Below, piece after piece: positions 1 through 8,420 of a stretch of DNA of 64,000 nucleotides. Position numbers and translations under genes: made by a program. Within the stretch, counting starts at the first letter, position 1; every line of letters begins with the position of its first letter. The stretch lies in the NCBI GenBank assembly GCA_031411235.1, contig JANOAR010000084.1:11831-75830 (forward strand). Reading direction: 5' to 3'. The notes beneath the pieces were generated by a model. The model was not told the origin of the DNA. It searched no databases and was given only the letters and a program-made list of their open reading frames with translations. This stretch comes from JANOAR01 sp031411235 (GTDB lineage: Bacteria > Verrucomicrobiota > Verrucomicrobiia > Verrucomicrobiales > Verrucomicrobiaceae).

Positions 1-2568
1 AAGAAGCCGAAGCTAACTGATGCCATCATTGCTGATCTCGTAACATGGGTCAAAATGGGCGCACCCGATCCGCGCGATGGTGTAAAGATCGAAGCCAAGC
101 GCGGCGACAAGTCTTGGTGGTCGCTACAACCGATCAACAATAACGCCTTGGTTGCGGGCGACATCGACAGCCTCATCGAGAAGCGACTTACCGAAAAAGG
201 CCTCGCCTTTAACCCGCCAGCCGACCCGCGTGCGCTCATCCGCCGCATGACCTACGACGTCACCGGCCTACCGCCCACGCAGGCGGAAGTCGAAGCCTAT
301 GAAGCAGCCTGTCGCACCAGCACTCGCGCTACCCAAGACCTTGCCGATCGACTGCTCGCTAGCCCGCGCTATGGCGAGCGCTGGGGGCGGCACTGGTTGG
401 ACGTGGTTCGTTTCGGCGAGAGCAACGGCTTCGAGCGCAACTTCGTCATCGACGACCTCTGGCCCTTCCGCGACTACGTCATCAAGTCGATCAACGACGA
501 CAAACCCTTCAATCAGTTCATCACCGAGCACCTCGCGGGTGATGTCATTGGCAAGGACGACCCACAGGTCGAAGTCGGCAGCGCCTTCCTTGTTGCCGGG
601 CCTTATGACGATGTCGGCAACCAGAGCGTCGTCGCACAGAAGAACATCCGCGCTGCCACGCTCGACGACTTGATCACCGCAACCAGCGGTGCCTTTCTCG
701 GCCTCACCATCAACTGCGCCCGCTGCCACAACCACAAGTTCGACCCCATTCCCACCGAGGATTACTACCGCATTCGTGCCGCCTTTGAGGGCATCACCCA
801 CGGGCGGCGCGTCATCGCCTCAAAGCAGCAACGCGAGGCCTTCGATGCAGCCACCAAGCCGCTCAATGAACTCAAAGCGAATCTCACCCAATCCCGTCAG
901 GCGTTGGACAGCAACCTCGAAACACGCGCCAAAGCTGGCTTTGAAAAACAGAAGCCCACGCGTGCCAAGATCGACGTGCATGGCACCGACGAAACCTTTC
1001 CACCCGTGCAGGCTCGCTACGTGAAGTTCATCATTCATGCCATGACGGGCGACTTCCAAGCCAAGACACCACCCGGAGCCCGCGCAGGCCGACTCACCGA
1101 ATTTCAAGTGTGGAGCGCCGACGCAACACCGCGCAACGTCGCCCTCGCCACGAACGGCTCCACCGCTGAAGGTGCAAAGTCCGCCACCGCCGAAGACTTC
1201 CCCGAAGCTTACAGCGCCCAGCTCACCATCGACGGCCAATTGGGCGAGCAATGGTTCATCGGCCATCCCTCCGTGCTCACCATCACACTCGCCAAGCCCG
1301 AAACCATCCAGCGCATCACCTTCATCAATGCCAAAGGCGGGCGCGAGATCGACGAGAGCAAAGTACGCGGTGCCACGCCTTGTGAATATGAAGTGCAAGT
1401 CTCTCTCGATGGAAAGAACTGGAAGACTGTCGCCAGTGATGAGGGCCGCGAGCCCTGGACGCCCGCCCATGGCATAGAGCGGGCACGCCGCACAACCACC
1501 ACCGCCGAGGAGCAGCAAAAGCTCGTCGCCTTGGACAAACAAATCGCCGATGTGCAAGCCAAGCTCAACGCCGTGCCCGCTCTCCCCCAAGTCTGGGCTG
1601 GCAACTACGCGCAGCCCACCGAGCCCACCTTTGTCCACAAAGGTGGCGACCCCATGAAGCCCGGCGACCCCGTCTTGCCCGCGAGTCTCGGCGTGCTCGA
1701 TCAAGTCACCAAGCCCTACGAATTGAAGCCTGATGCTGCGGAGGGCCAACGCCGCCTAGCCCTCGCCAAATGGATCACCAGCAACGACAACCCGCTCACC
1801 CCTCGCGTGCTCGCCAATCGCGTGTGGCAGCATCATTTCGGCACTGGCATCATCGATACACCCAGCGACTTCGGCTTCCTCGGTAGCAAGCCCACGCACC
1901 CCGAGCTGCTCGACTATCTCGCCAGCCGACTCATCGCCAATGGCTGGAAACTCAAGCCATTGCATCGCGAAATCTTGCTCTCCAAGACCTACCAACAAAG
2001 TGCCTCCTCTCGTGAAGACGGCGCGAAGGCTGACAAAGACGCTCGCCTTCTCTGGCGCTTCCCACCGCGCCGCCTCAGCGCCGAGGAACTGCGCGACACC
2101 ATGCTCAGCGTCGCGGGCAAGCTGCAACTAGAGCCCATGGGCGGCCTCGGATTCCGCCTCTATAAGTTCACGCAAAACAACGTCTGCACCTACTTCCCCC
2201 TCGATGTCCATGGCCCCGAAACCTATCGCCGCGCCGTCTATCATCAGAACGCCAGAGCCAGCGTCGTCGATGTGCTCAACGACTTCGACCTCCCAGACAT
2301 CGCCTTCGCCGCGCCGAAGCGCGCGAATACCACCACACCGCTGCAAGCCCTCACGCTGCTCAATCACAGCTTCACCCTCGACATGGCCAAAGCCCTCGCC
2401 ATGCGCCTTGGCAATACAGACCCCGTCGCCACGGCCTACGCATTAGCCTTCCAGCGCAAACCCAGCGCCAAGGAACATGCGGCAGCCACCCAACTCATCG
2501 CCACCCACGGCCCCGAAGCTTTCTGCCGTGCGCTGCTCAATGCCAGCGAACTCCTCTATCTCGAATGA
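1..2568 (+). CDS. DUF1549/DUF1553 (PSCyt2-PSD1) protein, 5' end cut off by window
   Basis: The reading frame is open from base 1, and the residues before the first ATG (55) look like the end of a PSCyt1 cytochrome-like domain (LVTWVKMGAPDPR), so the true start lies outside the window; 855 residues are visible. DUF1549 comes first, with the typical GLPPT and RYGERWGRHWLDV stretches and a CxxCHxHKFDPI motif near base 715. A discoidin-like (F5/8 type C) insert follows at about bases 960-1480, then DUF1553 near the C-terminus (LANRVWQHHFG, GFLGSKPTHPELLDYLA, LQALTLLN). The family is abundant in Planctomycetes and Verrucomicrobia, is thought to be exported, and often lies beside DUF1501 genes. A role in polysaccharide use is commonly suggested but the biochemistry is unproven. 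No DUF1501 partner is adjacent here. Confidence 0.9.
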   Translation, partial: KKPKLTDAIIADLVTWVKMGAPDPRDGVKIEAKRGDKSWWSLQPINNNALVAGDIDSLIEKRLTEKGLAFNPPADPRALIRRMTYDVTGLPPTQAEVEAYEAACRTSTRATQDLADRLLASPRYGERWGRHWLDVVRFGESNGFERNFVIDDLWPFRDYVIKSINDDKPFNQFITEHLAGDVIGKDDPQVEVGSAFLVAGPYDDVGNQSVVAQKNIRAATLDDLITATSGAFLGLTINCARCHNHKFDPIPTEDYYRIRAAFEGITHGRRVIASKQQREAFDAATKPLNELKANLTQSRQALDSNLETRAKAGFEKQKPTRAKIDVHGTDETFPPVQARYVKFIIHAMTGDFQAKTPPGARAGRLTEFQVWSADATPRNVALATNGSTAEGAKSATAEDFPEAYSAQLTIDGQLGEQWFIGHPSVLTITLAKPETIQRITFINAKGGREIDESKVRGATPCEYEVQVSLDGKNWKTVASDEGREPWTPAHGIERARRTTTTAEEQQKLVALDKQIADVQAKLNAVPALPQVWAGNYAQPTEPTFVHKGGDPMKPGDPVLPASLGVLDQVTKPYELKPDAAEGQRRLALAKWITSNDNPLTPRVLANRVWQHHFGTGIIDTPSDFGFLGSKPTHPELLDYLASRLIANGWKLKPLHREILLSKTYQQSASSREDGAKADKDARLLWRFPPRRLSAEELRDTMLSVAGKLQLEPMGGLGFRLYKFTQNNVCTYFPLDVHGPETYRRAVYHQNARASVVDVLNDFDLPDIAFAAPKRANTTTPLQALTLLNHSFTLDMAKALAMRLGNTDPVATAYALAFQRKPSAKEHAAATQLIATHGPEAFCRALLNASELLYLE

Positions 2569-2609
2569 GTGGCACGCGCATGAATTTGCCACTAACGGCT
2601 TAGCCATTC

Positions 2610-4976
2610 ATGCTCGCCCCCCTCGACCGCAAACTCCTCCGCGACCTCGCCCGCATGAAGGGGCAAATGGTAGCCGTGAGTCTCGTCATGGCCTGCGGCT
2701 TGGCGATGATGATCATGACGCGCAGCCTCATCCAGACGCTCGAAGGCACGCGCGAGGCCTACTACCAGCAGCATCGCATGGCCGATGTGTTCGGCTCATT
2801 GAAGCGAGCACCGCTTGCCCTAGCCGAGCGTCTCGCTGAAATCCCAGGCGTCGCAGCCATCGAGGCGCGTGTTGTTGTCGATGTTACACTCGATCTCCCA
2901 GGCATCAACGAACCCGCCACCGGGCACATCCTTTCGTTGCCGGAGGACAAGCCTCAAACGTTAAACACGCTCTTCCTCCGCAGTGGTTCATTGCCACGCG
3001 TGGATGCACGCCGCGAGGTCGTCGTTAGCGAATCCTTTGCCCTCGCCAACAAGCTCTCGCTCGGTGATTCAGTGGCGGCAATTTTGAATGGGCATCGCGA
3101 GCAACTCATCATCTGCGGCATCGGCTTATCGCCCGAGTTTGTCTTTGAAGCACGCGCCGGCGAGACACTGCCAGACAGCAAACGCTTCGGTGTCTTTTGG
3201 ATGAACTACCGCGCCGTCGCGACCGCCTACAATCTGGATGGCGCGTTCAATGACTTCATCGCTGATCTTTCGCCGGGAGTCACTCCTGGCCCGGTCATTT
3301 CACAAATGGATGCACTGCTCGCGAGCTACGGCGCGGTGGGTGCAATCAAGCGCAGCGAACAGGGCTCAGCACAGCGCCTGGATGACGAGTTGCGCGTGCT
3401 CCATGCCTTATCCGTGGCCTATCCCATCCTCTTTCTCAGCGTCGCCGCCTTCATGGTGAATGCCGTGCTCGCGCGGCTTGTGCGACTCCAGCGCGAGCAG
3501 ATCGCCATGCTGAAGGCTCTCGGCTATTCGTCCAGGCAAGTGGGCTGGCACTATTTAAAATTTGCCTTCGTTATCGTCGTGCTCGGCACGCTCATCGGTG
3601 GCCTCGCAGGGCGCGTCATGGGCGGTGGCCTTGTGCAGCTCTACGTCATCTTCTTTCGCTTCCCGTCGCTCGTGTTTGCCATGAACTACCCCGCGCTCGG
3701 CACCGCCCTCATCGTCAGTTCAGCAGCGGCTGCGGTGGGCGTCGTGAAGGTGGTGCGAGAGGCCGTCAATCTACCGCCCGCCGAGGCCATGCGCCCCGAG
3801 CCACCGGCTGATTTCAAGCCCTCGCTAATGGAGCGTGCCGGGCTTGCCCATCTCTTCTCGCCTGCCTTTCGCATGGCGATGCGCAACATCGAGCGCAGAC
3901 CCTGGTCTGCCGTCTTCACCATCCTCGGTCTCTCGCTCGCTACTGGCCTCATGGTGTTACCCGGCGCGATGGCCGACAGCATCAACTACCTGCTCACCTA
4001 CCAATGGAATGAGGTGCAGCGACAGGATGTCGTCGCCTTCCTCACCGAGCCCGGATCGAGCAGCGCCTTCCACGATCTGGAGCACCTCCCCGGCGTCACT
4101 CGCGCCGAGCCCATCCGCAGCGTACAGGCCCGACTGCGCTATGGCCACCACTCGCGCAAACTCGCCGTCACGGGCATCCCTCCAGGCGCTGAATTGAATC
4201 GACTGCTCGATGATTCGGGCAACCCCATCGCCCTGCCCAAGGACGGGCTCGTCATGTCTGCCAAGCTCGCCGAAGTCCTCGGGGCCAAGCTCGGCGACGA
4301 GGTGCAGATCGACGTGCTCGAAGGTGCACGCCCCATCCGCACGGCCCCCATTCGCGGCCTCGTCACCGACTATGCAGGCGTACAGGTGTATATGGATCTC
4401 GCCAGCCTACGCCAACTCATGCGCGAGGGCGACACCATCAACGGTGCTTACCTGAGCGTTGATCAGCGCCAGTGGGAACCCTTTATGCGGAAGGTAAAGG
4501 ACACGCCACGAGCGAGCATCGTCATCGTCAAGGCTGACCAACTCGCCGCCTTCCGCACCAGCACGGGCGACATGATCGGCATCTTGCGAAAGCTCTATTT
4601 TACACTCGCCGTCATCGTTGCCTTTGGCGTCGTCTATAACAGCGCACGCATCGCCTTATCCGAGCGCAGCCGCGATCTTGCCACACTGCGCGTCGTGGGC
4701 TTCAGCCAGCGCGAAGTTGCGCAAGTACTGCTCGGCGAGCTGAGCATCCTCGTCATCAGCGCCCTGCCCCTCGGCCTACTTTTTGGCAAAGGCATCACCA
4801 CGTTCATCATGAATTCCTTCAGCACCGAGACGGTGCGAATGCCCTTGGTGATCAGCCCACTGAGCTACACCACCGCCATCATCGTTGTGCTCGGTGCCGC
4901 TGGCGCATCCTTTGCCGTGGTGAGCAGGCTACTGAGCAAGCTAGATCTCGTCGGCGTGCTGAAGGCTCGCGAGTGA
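2610..4976 (+). CDS. FtsX-family ABC transporter permease with two FtsX modules
   Basis: The protein has 788 residues: an N-terminal membrane anchor (about 17-37), a long periplasmic part, a first FtsX bundle (about 265-385), a second anchor near 435, a second periplasmic part and a C-terminal FtsX bundle (about 670-780). Signature stretches such as EQIAMLKALGYSSRQVGWHY and SRDLATLRVVGFSQREVAQV are the coupling loops of FtsX/MacB-type permeases. Such proteins pair with a LolD-like ATPase and often an HlyD-like adaptor to move lipophilic substrates or lipoproteins, or to act on the envelope by mechanotransmission. No ATPase gene is next to it here. It starts 41 bases after the DUF1553 gene and ends facing the minus-strand gene at 4998. 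The substrate is unknown. Confidence 0.88.
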   Translation: MLAPLDRKLLRDLARMKGQMVAVSLVMACGLAMMIMTRSLIQTLEGTREAYYQQHRMADVFGSLKRAPLALAERLAEIPGVAAIEARVVVDVTLDLPGINEPATGHILSLPEDKPQTLNTLFLRSGSLPRVDARREVVVSESFALANKLSLGDSVAAILNGHREQLIICGIGLSPEFVFEARAGETLPDSKRFGVFWMNYRAVATAYNLDGAFNDFIADLSPGVTPGPVISQMDALLASYGAVGAIKRSEQGSAQRLDDELRVLHALSVAYPILFLSVAAFMVNAVLARLVRLQREQIAMLKALGYSSRQVGWHYLKFAFVIVVLGTLIGGLAGRVMGGGLVQLYVIFFRFPSLVFAMNYPALGTALIVSSAAAAVGVVKVVREAVNLPPAEAMRPEPPADFKPSLMERAGLAHLFSPAFRMAMRNIERRPWSAVFTILGLSLATGLMVLPGAMADSINYLLTYQWNEVQRQDVVAFLTEPGSSSAFHDLEHLPGVTRAEPIRSVQARLRYGHHSRKLAVTGIPPGAELNRLLDDSGNPIALPKDGLVMSAKLAEVLGAKLGDEVQIDVLEGARPIRTAPIRGLVTDYAGVQVYMDLASLRQLMREGDTINGAYLSVDQRQWEPFMRKVKDTPRASIVIVKADQLAAFRTSTGDMIGILRKLYFTLAVIVAFGVVYNSARIALSERSRDLATLRVVGFSQREVAQVLLGELSILVISALPLGLLFGKGITTFIMNSFSTETVRMPLVISPLSYTTAIIVVLGAAGASFAVVSRLLSKLDLVGVLKARE

Positions 4977-4997
4977 AGTCGTAATCCTAACGCAACA

Positions 4998-5978
4998 TCA
5001 ACGAGCAGGCGTTAAGGCAGCGAGCTTCAAAAAGAGCTTCTCCAACTCACGATAGTAGTCTTCCTCTTTCATGGTCGATCGCTTCGCCACCACATCGCGC
5101 ACGGCTCGCTCTAGGGCATCGCGCTTGGCTCGCACATCATCGGGTATTTTCAGTTCAGCTTCGCTGAGCACGAGGTGCAACTCATGCGCCCGCACACCTT
5201 CGGCGATGCCTGTCGTTGCCTTGCCACGCACACCGTCGAAAGCAGAGGCTCGCGAGCCGACACCGTCGCCGTTGTCATCGAGGACGGCGTGCTCAGTGGC
5301 GATACGTTCTTCCGTCTCGTAAAACTTGTCAGCCTGCTTCGACGCATACAAAAAAGCTTCGAGCACCGAGACTTGTTGGTCTTGATCCAAGTCCGCCTCT
5401 GTGGCCCCAGCGATGGCTTTGACAAAGGGCTCACCGAAGCGCGTGAGGAAGACTTCATCGCCACTCTTGGTCGCGGCCACCAGGACTCGCTTTGGCCCAG
5501 CACAGGCTTTTATAAAGGGCGCACTGGCCGAGGCTGTGTCGATGAGCACGACTTCGCGAGTGATGGGTTTCAGCCAAGCACCGAGTTGCTCGGCTGTGAT
5601 GTCGTCACCGCGCAGGCTTAGCTTCGCTTCGCGACCATCGAAGGTGCCGTGGCCGATCATCACCAGCCAAAACGTGCCTGCTGTCGCCTTGGTTTCAGTC
5701 GTGAGTCGGGCTTTGATTTGCTCGATGTCAGCGACCTTTGCCTCCTTGTTCAAGCCGATAGTCTCCACCGCGATGCCTGCCTTGGCGCAAGTATCTTGCC
5801 AAGTCTTCGCCTGGGTGGCGAAGCGCTTGCCATACTCGGCAGTGCCCTCGGCTCCAACGATGATCAGTGCCGAGTCAGGACGACTCTCCGCGTAGGCCAG
5901 CAAAGTATTGCAGAGCATCGCAGCAGCGAAGACAAAGCGGCAAAGAGTCGTGCTGGGCTTTAGCCCGCTGCGCTTCAT
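4998..5978 (-). CDS. Exported caspase/C13-like protein, probable pseudo-peptidase
   Basis: I chose the start at 5978 because it gives a good signal peptide (MKRSGLK, then a hydrophobic run to LAYA-ES), although the frame stays open upstream to 6080. The mature part has a caspase-like or legumain-like pattern: an IGHG histidine (H110), then VVLIDTASAS where C13 enzymes have Asp-Thr-Cys. Here position 149 is Ala, so the usual catalytic Cys is missing. Further on there are two acidic EF-hand-like loops (DLDQDQQVS and DDNGDGVGS). It is the last gene of the minus-strand operon 12395-4998, after a VWA/amidotransferase-like protein. Its first residues are encoded by an inverted-repeat element. The fold is inferred by eye; substrate and function are unknown. 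Confidence 0.7.
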   Translation of the reverse strand: MKRSGLKPSTTLCRFVFAAAMLCNTLLAYAESRPDSALIIVGAEGTAEYGKRFATQAKTWQDTCAKAGIAVETIGLNKEAKVADIEQIKARLTTETKATAGTFWLVMIGHGTFDGREAKLSLRGDDITAEQLGAWLKPITREVVLIDTASASAPFIKACAGPKRVLVAATKSGDEVFLTRFGEPFVKAIAGATEADLDQDQQVSVLEAFLYASKQADKFYETEERIATEHAVLDDNGDGVGSRASAFDGVRGKATTGIAEGVRAHELHLVLSEAELKIPDDVRAKRDALERAVRDVVAKRSTMKEEDYYRELEKLFLKLAALTPAR

Positions 5979-6033
5979 GTGCACACCAGACTCCGAGTCA
6001 TCTCTGCCGCCTACTGGGTTCGGGCTAAAGCCC
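5955..6033. repeat. Inverted-repeat (REP-like) element GGGCTTTAGCCC ... GGGCTAAAGCCC
   Basis: GGGCTTTAGCCC at 5955-5966 and its exact reverse complement at 6022-6033 flank 55 bases. Each arm is itself nearly palindromic. The element fills the gap between two operon genes and runs into the first codons of the downstream one. It looks like an interspersed REP/BIME-type repeat, but no second copy was found in this window. Confidence 0.6.
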
Positions 6034-6046
6034 ATGGCTACTCTTT

Positions 6047-8413
6047 TCATATCGTCCCACTCGCCCTCCTCAGCGCCCACTCACCAGCCAGCAGCACCAC
6101 CACGGCGGCGAGCCACCAGCCATTGTGCCACAGCGGCACCGACTTACGCTCGATCACGGGCACTTCGAGTTTCGGTAAAAACTCAGCAAGCGATGCCACA
6201 TCGGCCACCGCGATCACCTTGCCGCCTGTGTCATTGGCCATGCGTTCCATCAGCGCCCGATTAGGCGCGAGCGAGGCCAGTTCATCAGCCAGCGGATTCA
6301 ACGCCCAGCCTGTTGTCTTTTCACCGAGCGCCTTGCCCGTGCTGTCCTTCGCGGTTGCCTTCACGCGATACGCACCAGCCTTGCGTGGGTAATACTCCGC
6401 CTCGAAGAGCCCTGCCTCCGTCAAACTAGGCTCGGTAAATAGCAGCGTCTTTTTGCCATCGGGCGAGGTCACTTCGAGCTGTACCGTGGCATCATCTTGC
6501 GCCAGCCATGCGGCATCGCGCAGGCGCACTTGGCAAGGCACCACATCCTGCCCCGAGACAGAGCGCACCACGGAACGCAACTCCATGCGATCCGGCACAT
6601 CTGTCACCAAATAGCGAAGCATCTGCCGCCACATTTTATCCATGTCCTTGCTCGCATCGGGATCCTTCATACCCCATCGCCACACATCACCCACGGTCAG
6701 CGCGACGACGCGTCCAGTGCCGTAGCGTTGGGTCACCAGCGCAGGGTAGTTGTGCGCCGTCGCATCGGTCAACGTCGCCAGGATGCTGGCCCCAGGCTTG
6801 ATGGAGAATGCTTGGTTCACCGAGTAAAAGGTGGGCATCGCGGCCATGCGCTGCTCGTCTTCCGCCTGCTCTGCGCGCAGTCGCGTCCAAGGCTCCAGCC
6901 AGCCCTCGCGCGTGAGGGCGAACCGCGCATCCTCAGCCGGGGCAGCCGCGCCGATTTTATCCAAATACACAGGCAACATACGACCGATGGGTGTGGCCTC
7001 GTAGCCACCTGGGCCAAAGCATTCCTGCCCCCCGAGCATGAGCAAACTGCCGCCGCGTGCGCTGACGAAGCGCTCGACAAGATTCATCTGCTCCTGGGTG
7101 AAAAACTCGGCTTCGAGATCGTCGATGATGATCGCCCGATACTCGCCCATGAGCAGCTCGGCAGTCTTGGGGAAGCCATCGACCAACTCCAGTTTATCGC
7201 GTGTACCAAGCCTTGTGAGTACGGGCTGGTCATAGCGTTGCGCCTCCTCGCCCTCCTTCACGCCAAAGCCACGGAAGAGGGGATTCGAGGCCTCGCCGGG
7301 TCTGCCACGCCATTCAAACTTTGGCTCGCGCTTGGCGATGCGGATGAGGCTGGGCAGTTGCACCTCGGTATCGGATGCCATCGCCCGGCGCAGAAATTTA
7401 TACTCCCAGTTGGGCCTGCCTGCGACGTAGAGAATGCGATACGGCCCCATGCCGCGATCCACTGTGAGCGTGCGAGTATTGTTGTCGAGCGTCGCCTCTT
7501 GCGTGAGGCCTCCGGGCGTCGCCTTGTCCGCAAGCGCGGGGCTGCATTGCACACGAAACACGGCCACGCCGGGCTTCGACCACGGCACACGAGGGCGATA
7601 CACGTAACTCATCTCCGCAGCGCCATAGGTATGTATCTCCTTGGCCACCTCTTTGCCAGCCTCATCGAGCACACGCAGCGCCACCGCTTTTCCGGCGAAG
7701 CCTGTGGCATCCACCGTGGCGGTGATCGTCACCGGCGAGTCTTCAAAGGGGGTCTGCTGCGCTGTCACCGTACGCAGCGATAGATCGCAGGCGGGGGCTT
7801 TCTCGCCCACCAGCACGGTGAAGACGGGTGCCCCTTTGCTGAGGCTCTGCGGTGCCCAAGCCTGCGGGTCGGTGGCATTGCCATCGCTCAGCACCACCAC
7901 CGCTGCGACGGCTCCACTGCGCTGATCCCGCGCGGTCTGCACGCTGCTGCATAGCGCCGAGGCAGGGCCTTTGAAATCGAGAGCCGCCGCGCTGTCGATG
8001 CCTCGCACTCGGTCATCCAGCGACTGCATTCGCACGCGGAAATGCTCGCTGAGTTTATCGATCCAGGCAGCATCAGTGGGGGTCTTGCTCTGCGGGCCTT
8101 TGAGCAGCGCACTCTTTATCTCATCGCCACGCGTCTTGCCTTTGGCCTGCTCGGCGATGCTCAGGCTCGCGCTGTTATCGGCAAGGATGATGATCTCGTT
8201 CGCCCCCTTTTTCGGGGCCTCGGTAATGTGGACGGGATCTAGCAAACAGGCCCCGAGCAAGAGCGCAGCGAGCGCCTTGCAAGCAATGGCTGCCACGCGT
8301 CGCCCACCCCTGATGACACTGCCTGCATAGCTGCGCCACAGCAGCACCGCGACGATACCTAGCCAGAGGATGACGAGCCACAGGCGCTCGGGATGTTGGA
8401 AAAGGATGTGCAT
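6047..8413 (-). CDS. Membrane protein with VWA-like and glutamine-amidotransferase-like domains
   Basis: The start at 8413 (MHILFQHPERLWLV) lies 7 bases after the upstream stop; an in-frame ATG at 8446 would overlap that gene. The 788-residue product has two N-terminal membrane helices, a VWA-like segment (ADNSASLSI; VVLSDGNATDPQAW), a predicted Ig-like part, then a class I amidotransferase-like fold around RAIIIDDLEAEFF and SLLMLGGQECFGPGGY, and a C-terminal helix (WWLAAVVVLLAGEWAL). Proteins of this build usually sit in BatA/DUF58/MoxR-type envelope operons of Planctomycetes and Verrucomicrobia. Here the gene lies between the DUF4175-type protein and the caspase-like protein, with no MoxR or DUF58 in the window. 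The role is unknown, presumably periplasmic and structural or in assembly. Confidence 0.8.
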   Translation of the reverse strand: MHILFQHPERLWLVILWLGIVAVLLWRSYAGSVIRGGRRVAAIACKALAALLLGACLLDPVHITEAPKKGANEIIILADNSASLSIAEQAKGKTRGDEIKSALLKGPQSKTPTDAAWIDKLSEHFRVRMQSLDDRVRGIDSAAALDFKGPASALCSSVQTARDQRSGAVAAVVVLSDGNATDPQAWAPQSLSKGAPVFTVLVGEKAPACDLSLRTVTAQQTPFEDSPVTITATVDATGFAGKAVALRVLDEAGKEVAKEIHTYGAAEMSYVYRPRVPWSKPGVAVFRVQCSPALADKATPGGLTQEATLDNNTRTLTVDRGMGPYRILYVAGRPNWEYKFLRRAMASDTEVQLPSLIRIAKREPKFEWRGRPGEASNPLFRGFGVKEGEEAQRYDQPVLTRLGTRDKLELVDGFPKTAELLMGEYRAIIIDDLEAEFFTQEQMNLVERFVSARGGSLLMLGGQECFGPGGYEATPIGRMLPVYLDKIGAAAPAEDARFALTREGWLEPWTRLRAEQAEDEQRMAAMPTFYSVNQAFSIKPGASILATLTDATAHNYPALVTQRYGTGRVVALTVGDVWRWGMKDPDASKDMDKMWRQMLRYLVTDVPDRMELRSVVRSVSGQDVVPCQVRLRDAAWLAQDDATVQLEVTSPDGKKTLLFTEPSLTEAGLFEAEYYPRKAGAYRVKATAKDSTGKALGEKTTGWALNPLADELASLAPNRALMERMANDTGGKVIAVADVASLAEFLPKLEVPVIERKSVPLWHNGWWLAAVVVLLAGEWALRRASGTI

Positions 8414-8420
8414 GGGCAAG

